The position numbers and the translations under genes are program-made. From Pelagibacterium luteolum (GTDB lineage: Bacteria > Pseudomonadota > Alphaproteobacteria > Rhizobiales > Devosiaceae): a stretch of 64,000 bases of DNA. This document shows positions 16,403 through 25,012 of the stretch, piece after piece. The notes under the pieces are model-generated. The model was not told where the DNA came from and did no database searches. It saw nothing but the letters and a program-made list of their open reading frames with translations. The stretch covers positions 1-64,000 of the forward strand of contig NZ_FNCS01000011.1 in the NCBI RefSeq assembly GCF_900100665.1, read 5' to 3'. The stretch's first letter is position 1; every line of letters begins with the position of its first letter.

Positions 16403-17028
16403 ATGCCGAAAACCAAATCGTTGCCGTCCCAATCCGTTGTGGTTGCGGACATCACTACAAAGACCATCCATGGGGGTGATAGCGTCCGTGCCGAATTGTC
16501 ATCACTCTGGAAGAGGACGGCTTTGTGACCATCGGCGTGCGCTCGGTGCCCAACAACAGCTGGATCGAGAACAAGGCCGCCGAGCTCGGTCTCGAGATCG
16601 AGTGGACGGCGCGGGCCCGCGGCCAGGACCGCGTCCGGCCCGCCCCTCTTGCGATCACGGCATTGATCGAGGAGATCACGCCGCTGCTCGATATCGTCCA
16701 TGCCGGTCACACGGTGATCGAAAATGGGTTTGCTGAAGACAAGGGCCATTTGAGTCCCGCCGCACAAGAGGCCCGTGAAGCGATCCAGGAGATCGTTGAG
16801 GAGGCCCAGTGGTGGACCACCGAAGGGATCGCTGACGCCCACGACTGGCTCGCGTATATCGATTTTGCGGGCGTGCCCGTCACGGCCAATTCGACGGACG
16901 CTGAACTCAGAGCCCTGGTCGATCCTCTGACCCAGCGCGCCCTTGATGAAGACGACGTCATGATCGAGGGCGTTTATGATGCGCTTTTCAGTCGGCGCGA
17001 AGACCTGCTGGACGCCGAGGTCGCCTAG
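16403..17028 (+). pseudogene. Unrecognised soluble protein gene with a single-base frameshift
   Basis: The ATG at 16403 follows GGAGAG and reads MPKTKSLPSQSVVVADIT..., but a shift near 16494 sends it to a stop at 16526-16528. Adding one A after GCCGAA would make AEIVITLEEDGFVTIGV and join the second frame, which runs to 17028 as an acidic protein (WIENKAAELGLEIEWTARAR and on to LLDAEVA). Restored, it is about 209 residues. Alternatively the downstream frame starts at GTG 16525, overlapping the first stop as GTGA and preceded by GAGGA. Pseudogene, sequencing indel, or two overlapping genes are all possible. No domain recognised. Confidence 0.5.
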
Positions 17029-17061
17029 GTCGTTTCCCTAACGCATACCCACAATAACCAC

Positions 17062-17095
17062 ACGGGCCCGAAGGCGATCTTTGGGCCCGTTCTGT
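17062..17095 (+). terminator. Strong hairpin terminator
   Basis: ACGGGCCC (17062-17069) pairs perfectly with GGGCCCGT (17083-17090) around a 13-base loop, followed by TCTGT. It lies 34 bases after the stop at 17028 and probably ends that transcript. Confidence 0.65.
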
Positions 17096-17223
17096 ATTGC
17101 ACCCCACCCAACGGTCAGTCCGCACACCGGAAATTAACCATAGCGAAACTTGGGGTTTGCACTTTGTGAATTAGCCCTTATTTTGGCACAATCGCATCGA
17201 CCTCGGTGCGTGGATGGTCTGCC

Positions 17224-17273
17224 CGTTAGGGCGGCCCAGGGGAAGTGCTTGCAACACCTCCCAAGGGCCTAAC
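17224..17273 (+). ncRNA. Structured leader/ncRNA candidate (possibly C4-antisense-like)
   Basis: Nested pairing is GTTAG (17224) with CTAAC (17269), then GCCC/GGGC, GGG/CCC and GTG/CAC around the loop CTTGCAA, giving a nearly continuous 50-base hairpin. The 3' half, CTTGCAACACCTCCCAAGGG, reminds me of the phage/plasmid C4 antisense RNA group, but I cannot verify that by search. It sits in the 575-bp gap after the 17062 terminator, ahead of a 37-codon ORF and the PD-(D/E)XK/protease/recombinase genes, where it could act as an attenuator. Confidence 0.35.
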
Positions 17274-17303
17274 CGACCACCTTGGTGAGAAGGAAAATCG
17301 GCT

Positions 17304-17417
17304 ATGAAGAGCCATATCAAAACCGACCTGCGTCGGAAATCCCCCAAATTTCATTTTTGTGATTGTCTTGCGCTGCCCGTCCGGCACGTGAGCCCGTCGA
17401 TCGTTTCCAAACCCTAA
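17304..17417 (+). CDS. Possible small peptide, 37 aa
   Basis: The frame reads MKSHIKTDLRRKSPKFHF, then CDCLALPV and on to VSKP. It starts 30 bases after the hairpin at 17224-17273 and has GAAGGA about 8 bases upstream of ATG. Basic N-terminus, no recognised family. It could be a leader peptide for the downstream genes or a chance frame. Confidence 0.25.
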   Translation: MKSHIKTDLRRKSPKFHFCDCLALPVRHVSPSIVSKP

Positions 17418-17603
17418 TTTTCCACGGGCTGCATCAGCCAGGGAAGATCAGGTGTCCGTCGCGTTAACGCGCGGTCCTGAAACGCTCGAAATCTGTTCCC
17501 AGCACGCGTTTAAACCCTGCCGCACCCTCGGCCGGGCGTGAGAACTGCTGGCTTCAGATTACGGCTCTTTCCTTGCCTGCAGTCCTTTTCCAAAGGACCA
17601 AAC

Positions 17604-18365
17604 ATGTCTCATCTTTTTTCCACGCGCGGCAGCGACACCCCGCGTTCTCTTGATCTTGAAGACCTCGCCCGTCGGACTGTCACTGAGATCACTTTCGACC
17701 TCAATCGCCGTGACGATGTGCTCGGCCTCTGGGCACCCCTCGATGGTGTGATGCGCGCGGTCACATCTTATGATGGCGGTGCGCTGGAGAACGCCGCCAG
17801 GACGATCCTGAGTGCCAACGAAAATTTTGTGGTCTTTAACGCCGGCCTCCAGATGGGCATCACCGGTTCCGGCGCCGTTCGTAGCGAGCGGTATCGGCCC
17901 GATCTGGTTGCGATCAATAAGTCCACCGGCGTCCTGGTGATTTCCGAATTCAAGCGTCGCGGCGGCAACCATCCGACAAATCGGCTGAATGGGCTTGGCA
18001 CCAAGCTCGAGCGTGCCGCGGCGAACGCCAGGACCGTTCTTGCTTCGCATGCGCAGAGCTTCGAGGTCATCAAACTCGCGATCGTCGATATCGACGGCGA
18101 CGACGTCCGCCCGCTCACTGTCAATCTTGAGCAGTTCGAGGAGATCCTGGGCGCGCCCGGGTTTGCAAAATCGATGGCCCGGTTCCGCTTGGCATTTGGC
18201 CAGTATTCCCGGCCGATCATTGCCCAGCTCGCCAAGCAGCTGGTCGAGACCGAATTTGCCACCGAGGTCCGGACCGATCGCCGCGCCATAGAGCCCGCCT
18301 CCCTCAACCAAGGGCCCAAGATTGAATTCTGCCGTGCGCCGCGCAAGACGTCTGGGGGGCTCTGA
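17604..18365 (+). CDS. PD-(D/E)XK-like protein of unknown role
   Basis: A 253-residue protein. Residues 98-119 read RPDLVAINKSTGVLVISEFK, which fits the PD...ExK core of restriction-enzyme-like nucleases (Asp100, Glu115, Lys117). A preceding helix with Glu62 or Glu73 could complete the site. The ATG at 17604 is chosen because the upstream extension (to 17538) has no ribosome site. It is the first of four closely packed plus-strand genes leading to the AAA+/M41 protease and a recombinase. The fold is inferred from a short motif; non-catalytic members exist, so nuclease activity is a prediction. Confidence 0.6.
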   Translation: MSHLFSTRGSDTPRSLDLEDLARRTVTEITFDLNRRDDVLGLWAPLDGVMRAVTSYDGGALENAARTILSANENFVVFNAGLQMGITGSGAVRSERYRPDLVAINKSTGVLVISEFKRRGGNHPTNRLNGLGTKLERAAANARTVLASHAQSFEVIKLAIVDIDGDDVRPLTVNLEQFEEILGAPGFAKSMARFRLAFGQYSRPIIAQLAKQLVETEFATEVRTDRRAIEPASLNQGPKIEFCRAPRKTSGGL

Positions 18366-18367
18366 TC

Positions 18368-18679
18368 ATGGATATGGAACGGATCCGCTTTACCCGGCCG
18401 CCGCTGTGGTGGCGCCTGGCCAATGCAAACGCCGCCCTTGAAGGGACGGTCACCAGTCGTCCCCTGCCCGCACCCGAGATGGGCCGCACCGACCCCGCGG
18501 CCCTGATTGCGCTCGCTGTTCGGCACCAGGCGATTGGTGCTGTCGATGGTGCGCCCATCCCCAATTTCATCCGCGCCGGGCTGCGCGAACATGCCGATCA
18601 CGGCCACCTCGGCGCCCGCACAACGCTCGATTGGCTTGATGAATGCCTTTCTGGCCAACTCGAAACGCCAGGAGAATAA
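18368..18679 (+). CDS. Hypothetical protein, 103 aa
   Basis: Begins 2 bases after the previous stop and ends 1 base before the next start, so it belongs to the same operon. The sequence (MDMERIRFTRPPLWWRLANA..., HGHLGARTTLDWLDECLSG) is mostly helical with no transmembrane segment or recognised domain. Its position between a PD-(D/E)XK-like protein and an AAA+ protease suggests an adaptor or substrate-specificity factor; this is only contextual. Confidence 0.6.
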   Translation: MDMERIRFTRPPLWWRLANANAALEGTVTSRPLPAPEMGRTDPAALIALAVRHQAIGAVDGAPIPNFIRAGLREHADHGHLGARTTLDWLDECLSGQLETPGE

Positions 18680-18680
18680 A

Positions 18681-20591
18681 ATGTCGAAATCCAAACTCTC
18701 CAAACTCGGCAATCCCGCAGTGGACGACCTTCCCGCCTCCTCGGCCCTCCTCGCCGAAGCCATGGTCAGGTCCGCTCTTACGCCCGGGGCGCGGCGCTTG
18801 CTCAAAGCCCGTGCGAAAGCGATCCTGTTTTTGACCCCCTCGCCTTCTGCCTCTCTTGCCATCGAGAACTATCTCGACGGATTGCCCGATGCGCCGCGGG
18901 TTCAGGCGATCACAGAGCTGCGCAAACGCAGCAGCGCTTCTGGCTGGACAAACAGCAATCATCTGGCGCCTTTGCTGATGGGGCAGAGCGTTGTGCTGGT
19001 GACACATGACAAGGCGATGATCCTTGATGACGAGCTGGCAGCGCTCGATGGCGCAATCTTGGTGGCGATGCCGCGCGCCCACCACCTGCGGGGCGTCATC
19101 AAACGCGTCACTGGCGAGAACGCCACGGGCCTTGGGCAACACGTTGTGGACAAGCTCGAGTTCACCGACATCGTCAACGCGATCCGCCCAGGTCAAAAAG
19201 CCAGTGCCTGCGTTGCCAATCTCAAGCGCGCTGCGAAAGCTCGGACCCGGGACCCGAGCATCAATCCGGCACCCCTTTTGAGTTCGATGGCTTTGACCGA
19301 GGAGGTCAAATCTTGGACCGACGACATGTTGGTCGCGATGAAGTCTGCACAAAGCAGTCATGCCTGCGATCTGCCGTTCAGTCTGCTGGGCGGCGCTCCT
19401 GGCACCGGCAAGACGACGATTGCGGCAAGCCTTGCGAAATCGGCGGGTTGGGACTTCCTTGAAACCTCAGTGGGCAAATGGTTCGAGACCTCCGACGGGA
19501 ATCTCGGCGGCGTCTCGCAAGCATCCGGAGCATTTTTCACCGAACTCGCGAAATCCAAACGCCCGGTTGTGGGCTTGATCGATGAGATCGACGCGATCCC
19601 GAACCGGGCCAGCCTTGCGCCCCGCGACCTGCAATGGTGGACGCCAGTGGTCACACTCGTTCTGCTGCATATCGACAAGCTCAAAAAGCTCGGCAAACCG
19701 ATCCTGCTCGTTGGGGCGAGCAATTTTCCAGAGCGTCTGGATGGCGCCCTGGTGCGGCCAGGACGGCTTGAGCGCCGCGTTCAGTTTAACCTACCCAATC
19801 AATCTGAACGTTACGCGATGCTCAAACGGTTTCTGGCGGGCACCATGAGCGATTCCGAGGTGTCGATCATCGCAGATCTGACAGCCGGTGCGACACCAGC
19901 GCGCCTGAAGGGGTTGGCCAAAGCCGCCCTCGACAGCGCAACCAACGAGGGTCGGGTTGTTCAATTCAGCAATCTCCGGGAGCTGATTGTTGGCAATGAC
20001 AAGCCAGAAGATCTTCGCGGCGTGGCCATCCACGAGGCTGGCCACGCAGTCGTAGCTCTCGAACTCGGGTTCGAGATCGAAACGGCATCCATTTTGAAAT
20101 CGGCCATCATCGACGGCCATGTGAAAATCAAACCCGATAAAACTCCCCTCAACCGCCTCGGGGTCGAGCGGCTGGCCGTGGTGATGCTCGCAGGACGCGC
20201 AGCTGACGTTTCGTTGGGAAATGGTGCAGATGCGGGCGCAGCGGCCGATCTGGACTCTGTCAACAGGCTCCTGCTCGACGGCCTTTTGGGTTTTGGCCTG
20301 TTTGGCACGCTTCAGACCCGTCACACCATCGATATCAAGGATATCGACGGGAGCGGACAGAACCTGAGCCGCTGGGTGGGCTCGATGTTGCAGAGGCTCG
20401 AGCGCCGAGCAGAAGAGATCATCGAGATGAGACAAAAGGACGTTCGCAAGCTTGCCGATGCGTTGATTGACGAACGCGTCATGGATGGTGATCGGGTGCG
20501 AGCCATCCTCGGGCCAAACGAGACACCGCAGCTGTCGCTTGTATCGAACGCGCCCAAAGACGGCCCGTTTGAAGGAGGGACGAATGGCTGA
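18681..20591 (+). CDS. Soluble AAA+ ATPase fused to an M41 (FtsH-like) metallopeptidase
   Basis: 636 residues from ATG 18681 (ribosome site CAGGAGA). An N-terminal domain of about 225 residues is not recognised. The AAA+ module has Walker A GAPGTGKT (238-245), Walker B VVGLIDEID (296-304) and arginine-finger region ALVRPGRLERRV (356-367). The peptidase has the zinc motif HEAGH (451-455) and a downstream AAADLDSVNRLL offering the third, acidic ligand. Unlike housekeeping FtsH there are no transmembrane helices, so it should act in the cytoplasm as an ATP-driven protease. Its stop overlaps the start of the recombinase gene. Substrate unknown; defence, replication control or mobile-element maintenance are possible. 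Confidence 0.88.
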   Translation: MSKSKLSKLGNPAVDDLPASSALLAEAMVRSALTPGARRLLKARAKAILFLTPSPSASLAIENYLDGLPDAPRVQAITELRKRSSASGWTNSNHLAPLLMGQSVVLVTHDKAMILDDELAALDGAILVAMPRAHHLRGVIKRVTGENATGLGQHVVDKLEFTDIVNAIRPGQKASACVANLKRAAKARTRDPSINPAPLLSSMALTEEVKSWTDDMLVAMKSAQSSHACDLPFSLLGGAPGTGKTTIAASLAKSAGWDFLETSVGKWFETSDGNLGGVSQASGAFFTELAKSKRPVVGLIDEIDAIPNRASLAPRDLQWWTPVVTLVLLHIDKLKKLGKPILLVGASNFPERLDGALVRPGRLERRVQFNLPNQSERYAMLKRFLAGTMSDSEVSIIADLTAGATPARLKGLAKAALDSATNEGRVVQFSNLRELIVGNDKPEDLRGVAIHEAGHAVVALELGFEIETASILKSAIIDGHVKIKPDKTPLNRLGVERLAVVMLAGRAADVSLGNGADAGAAADLDSVNRLLLDGLLGFGLFGTLQTRHTIDIKDIDGSGQNLSRWVGSMLQRLERRAEEIIEMRQKDVRKLADALIDERVMDGDRVRAILGPNETPQLSLVSNAPKDGPFEGGTNG

Positions 20592-21477
20592 CTGGCGCCC
20601 GTCCCTCCGGCGTCTTGAGGGCGCTTATGCCGAGGCGACAATTTCGAGCTATCGCTGTGACTTCGAAAAATTTGCGGCCTGGTGCCGCCGGAGGCGCCTT
20701 CGGGCGCTCCCGGCAAAGCCAGAAACCGTTGCTGCCTATATCGAAGTGTCAAGCGAAGAAGTAAAACCCACCACGTTGAAACGGCGTTTGTCGGCGATTG
20801 CGAAGGTGCATCGGATCGCCGGTCACGTCTCGCCCACCGACGACGAGGCCGTTGCACTTGCGATCCGCCGCGCGAAACGTTCCAAGCCTGGGCGACCGCA
20901 GCAAGCGCTTGGCGTGACAGCGGAGCGACGTGACCGGCTCATGTCGGCATGCAGCGATGATCTCGCGGGCCTCCGCGATAAGGTTCTGGTTGCGGTAGGT
21001 TTCGATACCCTGTGTCGCCGCGCTGAACTCGTGGCGCTGCGTGTTGAAGATTTTACCCGAGCGGCCGATGGGACCTACAATGTGTTGGTCAGGCGGGCCA
21101 AGAATGACCAGGCTGGACTTGGTCGCATCGCCCGCCTCTCGCACGCCACCAGCAGATTGGTTGATCAATGGCTGGCAACCACAGCAATCCAGAGAGGCCC
21201 CCTACTCCGCCCCGTCTACCGGACGATCCTCGCATCGCGCTATCTGCACCCTTCATTTGTCGGTGCGACGCTCAAGCGCCTCAGCAGAGCAGCAGGTTAT
21301 CCGGCAGAGGAGTCTTGCCGAACGAGTGGGCATTCCCTTAGAGTCGGCGCGGCCCAGGAGCTGACAGTGATGGGGCACGGGCTCCTCCCTATAATGTCTG
21401 CTGGCGGCTGGAAATCGACTGCGGTGGTCGCTCGGTACATCGAGAATGTCGAAATGAATGTGTGGGCTGGAAAGTGA
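20584..21477 (+). CDS. Tyrosine recombinase
   Basis: A 297-residue phage-integrase-family protein. Residues 1-100 form the core-binding domain. The catalytic set is visible: Arg in LCRRAEL (145/146), Lys173 in RRAKND, HSLR (250-253), Trp276 in GGWKS and Tyr285 in ARYIEN. All required residues are present, so it should be active. The ATG overlaps the end of the protease gene by 8 bases, and the close packing implies that both belong to one functional unit. No attachment site could be identified by eye. Confidence 0.9.
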   Translation: MADWRPSLRRLEGAYAEATISSYRCDFEKFAAWCRRRRLRALPAKPETVAAYIEVSSEEVKPTTLKRRLSAIAKVHRIAGHVSPTDDEAVALAIRRAKRSKPGRPQQALGVTAERRDRLMSACSDDLAGLRDKVLVAVGFDTLCRRAELVALRVEDFTRAADGTYNVLVRRAKNDQAGLGRIARLSHATSRLVDQWLATTAIQRGPLLRPVYRTILASRYLHPSFVGATLKRLSRAAGYPAEESCRTSGHSLRVGAAQELTVMGHGLLPIMSAGGWKSTAVVARYIENVEMNVWAGK

Positions 21478-21545
21478 TGGCTCGGACATGAGCTTGGCGT
21501 GCAACATTGCTGAGCCGCACGGCGGTCGGGCCAACAACAGTGCAA

Positions 21546-22100
21546 TCAGCCGAAAACCTGGGCTTCAGCGAAGCCCGGTGCGTTTCTGTCCTTGTCGGAA
21601 AGCTGCATACTCACAGGCTCGAGCGGCCAATCTATCCCGATATCGACATCATCGAACCGTATGCCCCTATCATGCTCGGGTGAATAGACGTCCGTCACCT
21701 TGTAAACGACCTCGGTATCGGGCTCCAGCGTCAGGAAACCGTGTGCAAAACCCTTCGGCACGAGAATCTGGTTCCATTTGGCTGCCGATACCTCGAGTCC
21801 CACCCAGCGCCCGAAGGTAGGAGAGCTGCGGCGGATGTCGACGGCGATATCGAATATCGCACCTTTGACCACCCGCACCAGCTTGTCTTGCGCCCTTGGC
21901 GGAAGTTGGTAATGCAGGCCGCGCAGCACGCCTTCGGCCGCCGAAAGGGAATGATTGTCCTGCACAAAGACAAGATCGATACCTGCCGCAGCGAATTTTT
22001 CGGCATTGTAGGTCTCGGAGAAAAACCCGCGGTTATCGCCGAATTTGGGCGGCGTGATTTCAAGGACTTCAGGGAGAGCCAGAGAGCGAACTTCAACCAC
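21546..22100 (-). CDS. rfbC: dTDP-4-dehydrorhamnose 3,5-epimerase
   Basis: A 184-residue RmlC cupin enzyme of normal length. It contains [16 protein letters not shown] near the N-terminus, [19 protein letters not shown] with the catalytic His, and [20 protein letters not shown]. It epimerises C3 and C5 of dTDP-4-keto-6-deoxyglucose, the third step to dTDP-L-rhamnose. GTG is the only good start and overlaps the 3' end of rfbA by 8 bases. The other two pathway genes lie 17-20 kb away at the far end of the polysaccharide locus. Confidence 0.95.
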   Translation of the reverse strand: MVEVRSLALPEVLEITPPKFGDNRGFFSETYNAEKFAAAGIDLVFVQDNHSLSAAEGVLRGLHYQLPPRAQDKLVRVVKGAIFDIAVDIRRSSPTFGRWVGLEVSAAKWNQILVPKGFAHGFLTLEPDTEVVYKVTDVYSPEHDRGIRFDDVDIGIDWPLEPVSMQLSDKDRNAPGFAEAQVFG

Positions 22101-22971
22101 GCGACACCTCAGTCAATCGACGCAAATAAGCCCCGTATTCGGTTTTGCCGAGACTGTCGGCGCGTTTCAGGAGATGGGCATCATCGACATAGCCGAGTTC
22201 GTAGGCGATCTCTTCGAGGCACATGATCTTGGCGCCCTGGCGATGCTCGATCGTGCGCACAAAAGACGAAGCCTCGTGCAGGCTGTCATGTGTCCCCGTA
22301 TCGAGCCAGGCATAGCCACGTCCGAGCTTTGCAACATTGAGCGCGCCGCGTTCGAGATAGGCGTTGTTGATATCGGTAATTTCCAGTTCGCCTCGTGCCG
22401 AGGGCTGAACGTTTGCGGCGATGTCGAGCACGTCGTTGTCGTAGAAATAGAGCCCAGTTACCGCCCAATTAGACTTGGGCCGTTCGGGCTTTTCCTCGAT
22501 CGACAGGGCCCGCTGGGTCTGCGGGTCGAACGAAACGACGCCGTAGCGCTCAGGGTCGCTGACCCAATAGGCAAAAACGGTCGCGCCCGCTTTGCGCGCG
22601 CGCGCTTCGGCGCACAGTCGGACAAGTCCGGCGCCATAAAAAATGTTGTCGCCCAGAATGAGTGCAACACTGTCATTGCCGACGAACTCGCGGCCAATGA
22701 TGAACGCCTCGGCCAGCCCATTGGGCTCCTCCTGGATGGCATAGGAAATCTCGATACCGAAATCGGACCCATCCCCAAGCAAGGCCCGGAACGCGGGCAG
22801 ATCACGTGGCGTGGAGATGATCAGCACCTCCCGGATACCCGCCAGCATCAACACCCCAAGCGGATAATAGACCATCGGCTTGTCATAGATAGGCAGGAGC
22901 TGCTTGGAGATCGGCAAAGTTACGGGATACAGGCGCGTACCGCTCCCCCCTGCAAGGATGATGCCCTTCAC
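22093..22971 (-). CDS. rfbA: Glucose-1-phosphate thymidylyltransferase
   Basis: A 292-residue RmlA. The nucleotide-binding signature [16 protein letters not shown] is at the N-terminus, followed by [16 protein letters not shown] and LGDNIFYG. It makes dTDP-glucose from dTTP and glucose-1-phosphate, the first step to dTDP-rhamnose. The start is GTG at 22969-22971 (VKGIILAGG), at the conserved family position and preceded by GGAG. It is the first gene of the two-gene rfbA-rfbC unit. Its promoter lies in the 170-bp gap shared with the divergent glycosyltransferase pseudogene. Confidence 0.95.
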   Translation of the reverse strand: MKGIILAGGSGTRLYPVTLPISKQLLPIYDKPMVYYPLGVLMLAGIREVLIISTPRDLPAFRALLGDGSDFGIEISYAIQEEPNGLAEAFIIGREFVGNDSVALILGDNIFYGAGLVRLCAEARARKAGATVFAYWVSDPERYGVVSFDPQTQRALSIEEKPERPKSNWAVTGLYFYDNDVLDIAANVQPSARGELEITDINNAYLERGALNVAKLGRGYAWLDTGTHDSLHEASSFVRTIEHRQGAKIMCLEEIAYELGYVDDAHLLKRADSLGKTEYGAYLRRLTEVSRG

Positions 22972-23141
22972 ACTACACTCCAACCCATTCCATACGAATC
23001 GCAAAATGTTGCAAGCCGCCATTCATGTCAATGCAGGGCTCAGCCCGCCTCTCAGAAATAACGACATTTGCCACAGACATTCATGTTTACTTTTATGGAC
23101 ACTGGCCACCAGCTTGGCTAAACACGACGCAACATGGTTGC

Positions 23142-24191
23142 ATGGAATCCAGGAACACTCTTTTGGCCGTTGATGACAGCGCATCGAGCACCGATACTCG
23201 CAATGCATCCGTGTTAGTTAGCCTTATCGTAGTATCACCCTCGGGTCTTGCGGAGATCGAGCATGACATTGAAGCGGCGGTACGCTCACTAAATGCGAGC
23301 TACAGTTTCTTTGAGGTGTTACTCATCACGTCGTCGGAAGATGAGGCGGTTCGCGGTGTAATTGGAAGGCTGGCGAAGTGCGCGCCGCAAATTCGTGCGC
23401 TTCAGCTTGAAAGCTCGGATGATTTCGACCGTATGGCGATGCAAGGGTACCAGTAGAGCATTGGCGACATTATCGTTGTTTCATCTGACGATGAGCTGGC
23501 GAACATTGACGTGCTGAGTATTGCCGATCGAATTTATAACGGCGAAAGTCTGGTTCGGATCCGGCGCAAGTCATCGTCACTTTTTGAGCGCATGGGGTCA
23601 TTTATGGTCCGATCAATAACCGGCTTGCAGGTCGACACCCGATTTTTGCGTACTTTGGGACTGGATAGACGGCTACTTAGCGAGCTGCTCTCACGCCCTT
23701 CAGAGATGCACCTGTTCCGCTTCACCGCCCATTCCATGTTTGGGCCGCAAACAATTATTTCCGTTGAAATGGAACAGCCACGTCGAGGTTTTGGTTTGAT
23801 AGCGCGACGAGTCGACCTTGTCACTCGTCTGCTGGCCACTTCTGCCCCAAGGCTACTGCGAATCGCGAGTGCGGCTTGTCTGGCTTTGTCGGTGGCAGCA
23901 ATGTTTCTGGTTTTGTATGTCTTAGCCATCTGGCTCGTACATGACGAAGTAGCCGAGGGCTGGACCACAACGACTTCGCTTCTTGCCTTTTGGATGTCCG
24001 CTCAACTTGCCGCCACCTCGGTGGTATGTCTTGGCATCTCAAGGGCATTGGATACTCAAGAGCGCGCGCGTATGCCGCGTTTGATTGAAGAGACGACAGT
24101 CAGCGACCTATTTTCGCTTTCGGGAGTGCTCAACGTTGAGAACGGCGCCGACAGCGCCGCGGCGCATCCGCCTGAAGTTCAAGGGCGCTGA
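23142..24191 (+). pseudogene. GT2-type glycosyltransferase interrupted by one in-frame TAG
   Basis: One frame of 349 sense/stop positions runs from ATG 23142 to 24191, broken only by TAG at 23454-23456 (…RMAMQGYQ stop SIGDIIVVSSDDELAN…). The sequence before and after the stop reads as one GT2-like protein: SASVLVSLIVVSPSGL-type N-terminus, SSDDEL acceptor-site motif, then two C-terminal transmembrane helices (LALSVAAMFLVLYVLAIWLV and AQLAATSVVCLGI). This is the layout of GtrB/DPM-synthase-like enzymes. A point mutation (for example CAG to TAG) explains the break; a sequencing error or amber read-through are alternatives. Confidence 0.65.
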
Positions 24192-24223
24192 TGCTTTGTT
24201 TTTATGATTGAGGCGAAACAAGT

Positions 24224-25012
24224 TTGAAACCCACACTGGCACGTGCTGTTCCGTTACATGAAACGGCAGAGTTTTTCGACAAGCGCACCCGCTACTGTTT
24301 GGTAGTTCCCGTGATCAACGAAGGCGAACGCATTGCCATCCAACTGCGGGCAATGCGCGCAGCCAATATACCCGACCTATTGGATGTTGTGATAGCAGAC
24401 GGCGGCTCCACGGACGGCTCCTTGCATGCTGATCTGCTACGCGAGACTGGTGTCCGTACACTGTTGACCAAAACTGGTCCAGGCAAGTTGTCTGCACAGT
24501 TGCGGATGGGTTATGCTTACGCCCTTGATCAAGGTTACGATGGTGTCGTGACGATTGATGGCAATGGCAAGGATTCTGTGAAGACCATTCCGCTTTTTGC
24601 CCAGGCGCTAGATGAAGGCATCGACTATGCTCAGGCGTCCCGCTTCATCCCAGGTGGCCAAGCAATCAATACACCGCATATCCGGACATTGGGGATAAAG
24701 CTAGTTCATGCACCTGTTCTCAGCATAGCAGCACGCCGCCGCTTCACCGATACCACACAAGGCTTCAGGGCCTACAGCGCAAGATACCTTACGCACCCCC
24801 AAGTTCAACCGTTTCGCGACATATTTGAGACATACGAACTCTTGGCCTACCTCACGGTTCGGGCCTCACAGCTCGGCTTGCGCACACGGGAAATTCCAAG
24901 CACGCGCACCTATCCTGCTGACGGCTCGATTCCCACCAAACTCAATGCCCGTGGCAATATTGACCTTATCAAGATCTTGGTCGCAACCTTGACGGGGCGA
25001 TATAATCCATGA
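24224..25012 (+). CDS. GT2 family glycosyltransferase (DPM-synthase-like)
   Basis: A 262-residue soluble GT-A enzyme. VVPVINEGERIAIQLRAM opens the fold, VVIADGGSTDGS is the nucleotide-sugar site and GYDGVVTIDGNGKD carries the DxD-like metal motif. It lacks the C-terminal membrane helices of GtrB, so it may act on a soluble or peripheral acceptor, or use a partner. The start is TTG with GAGGCG upstream. Its stop overlaps the next gene's start as ATGA, indicating a coupled pair with the FAD oxidoreductase. Confidence 0.85.
   Translation: MKPTLARAVPLHETAEFFDKRTRYCLVVPVINEGERIAIQLRAMRAANIPDLLDVVIADGGSTDGSLHADLLRETGVRTLLTKTGPGKLSAQLRMGYAYALDQGYDGVVTIDGNGKDSVKTIPLFAQALDEGIDYAQASRFIPGGQAINTPHIRTLGIKLVHAPVLSIAARRRFTDTTQGFRAYSARYLTHPQVQPFRDIFETYELLAYLTVRASQLGLRTREIPSTRTYPADGSIPTKLNARGNIDLIKILVATLTGRYNP

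Noticed and set aside
15936-16736. Plus-strand ORF of 266 codons across the hairpin array
   Set aside because: Its VPLRRL repeats arise from the hairpin DNA repeats, there is no ribosome site, and it overlaps the better supported gene at 16403.
17559-18862. Long minus-strand ORFs opposite the PD-(D/E)XK and AAA+ genes
   Set aside because: They lack domains and ribosome sites and are explained as shadows of G+C-rich plus-strand genes.
18681-20591. Housekeeping FtsH
   Set aside because: No transmembrane helices at the N-terminus and an accessory gene context; it is FtsH-like only in the ATPase and M41 domains.
22045-23061. Plus-strand 338-codon ORF
   Set aside because: Antisense shadow of rfbA, whose motifs are unambiguous on the minus strand.
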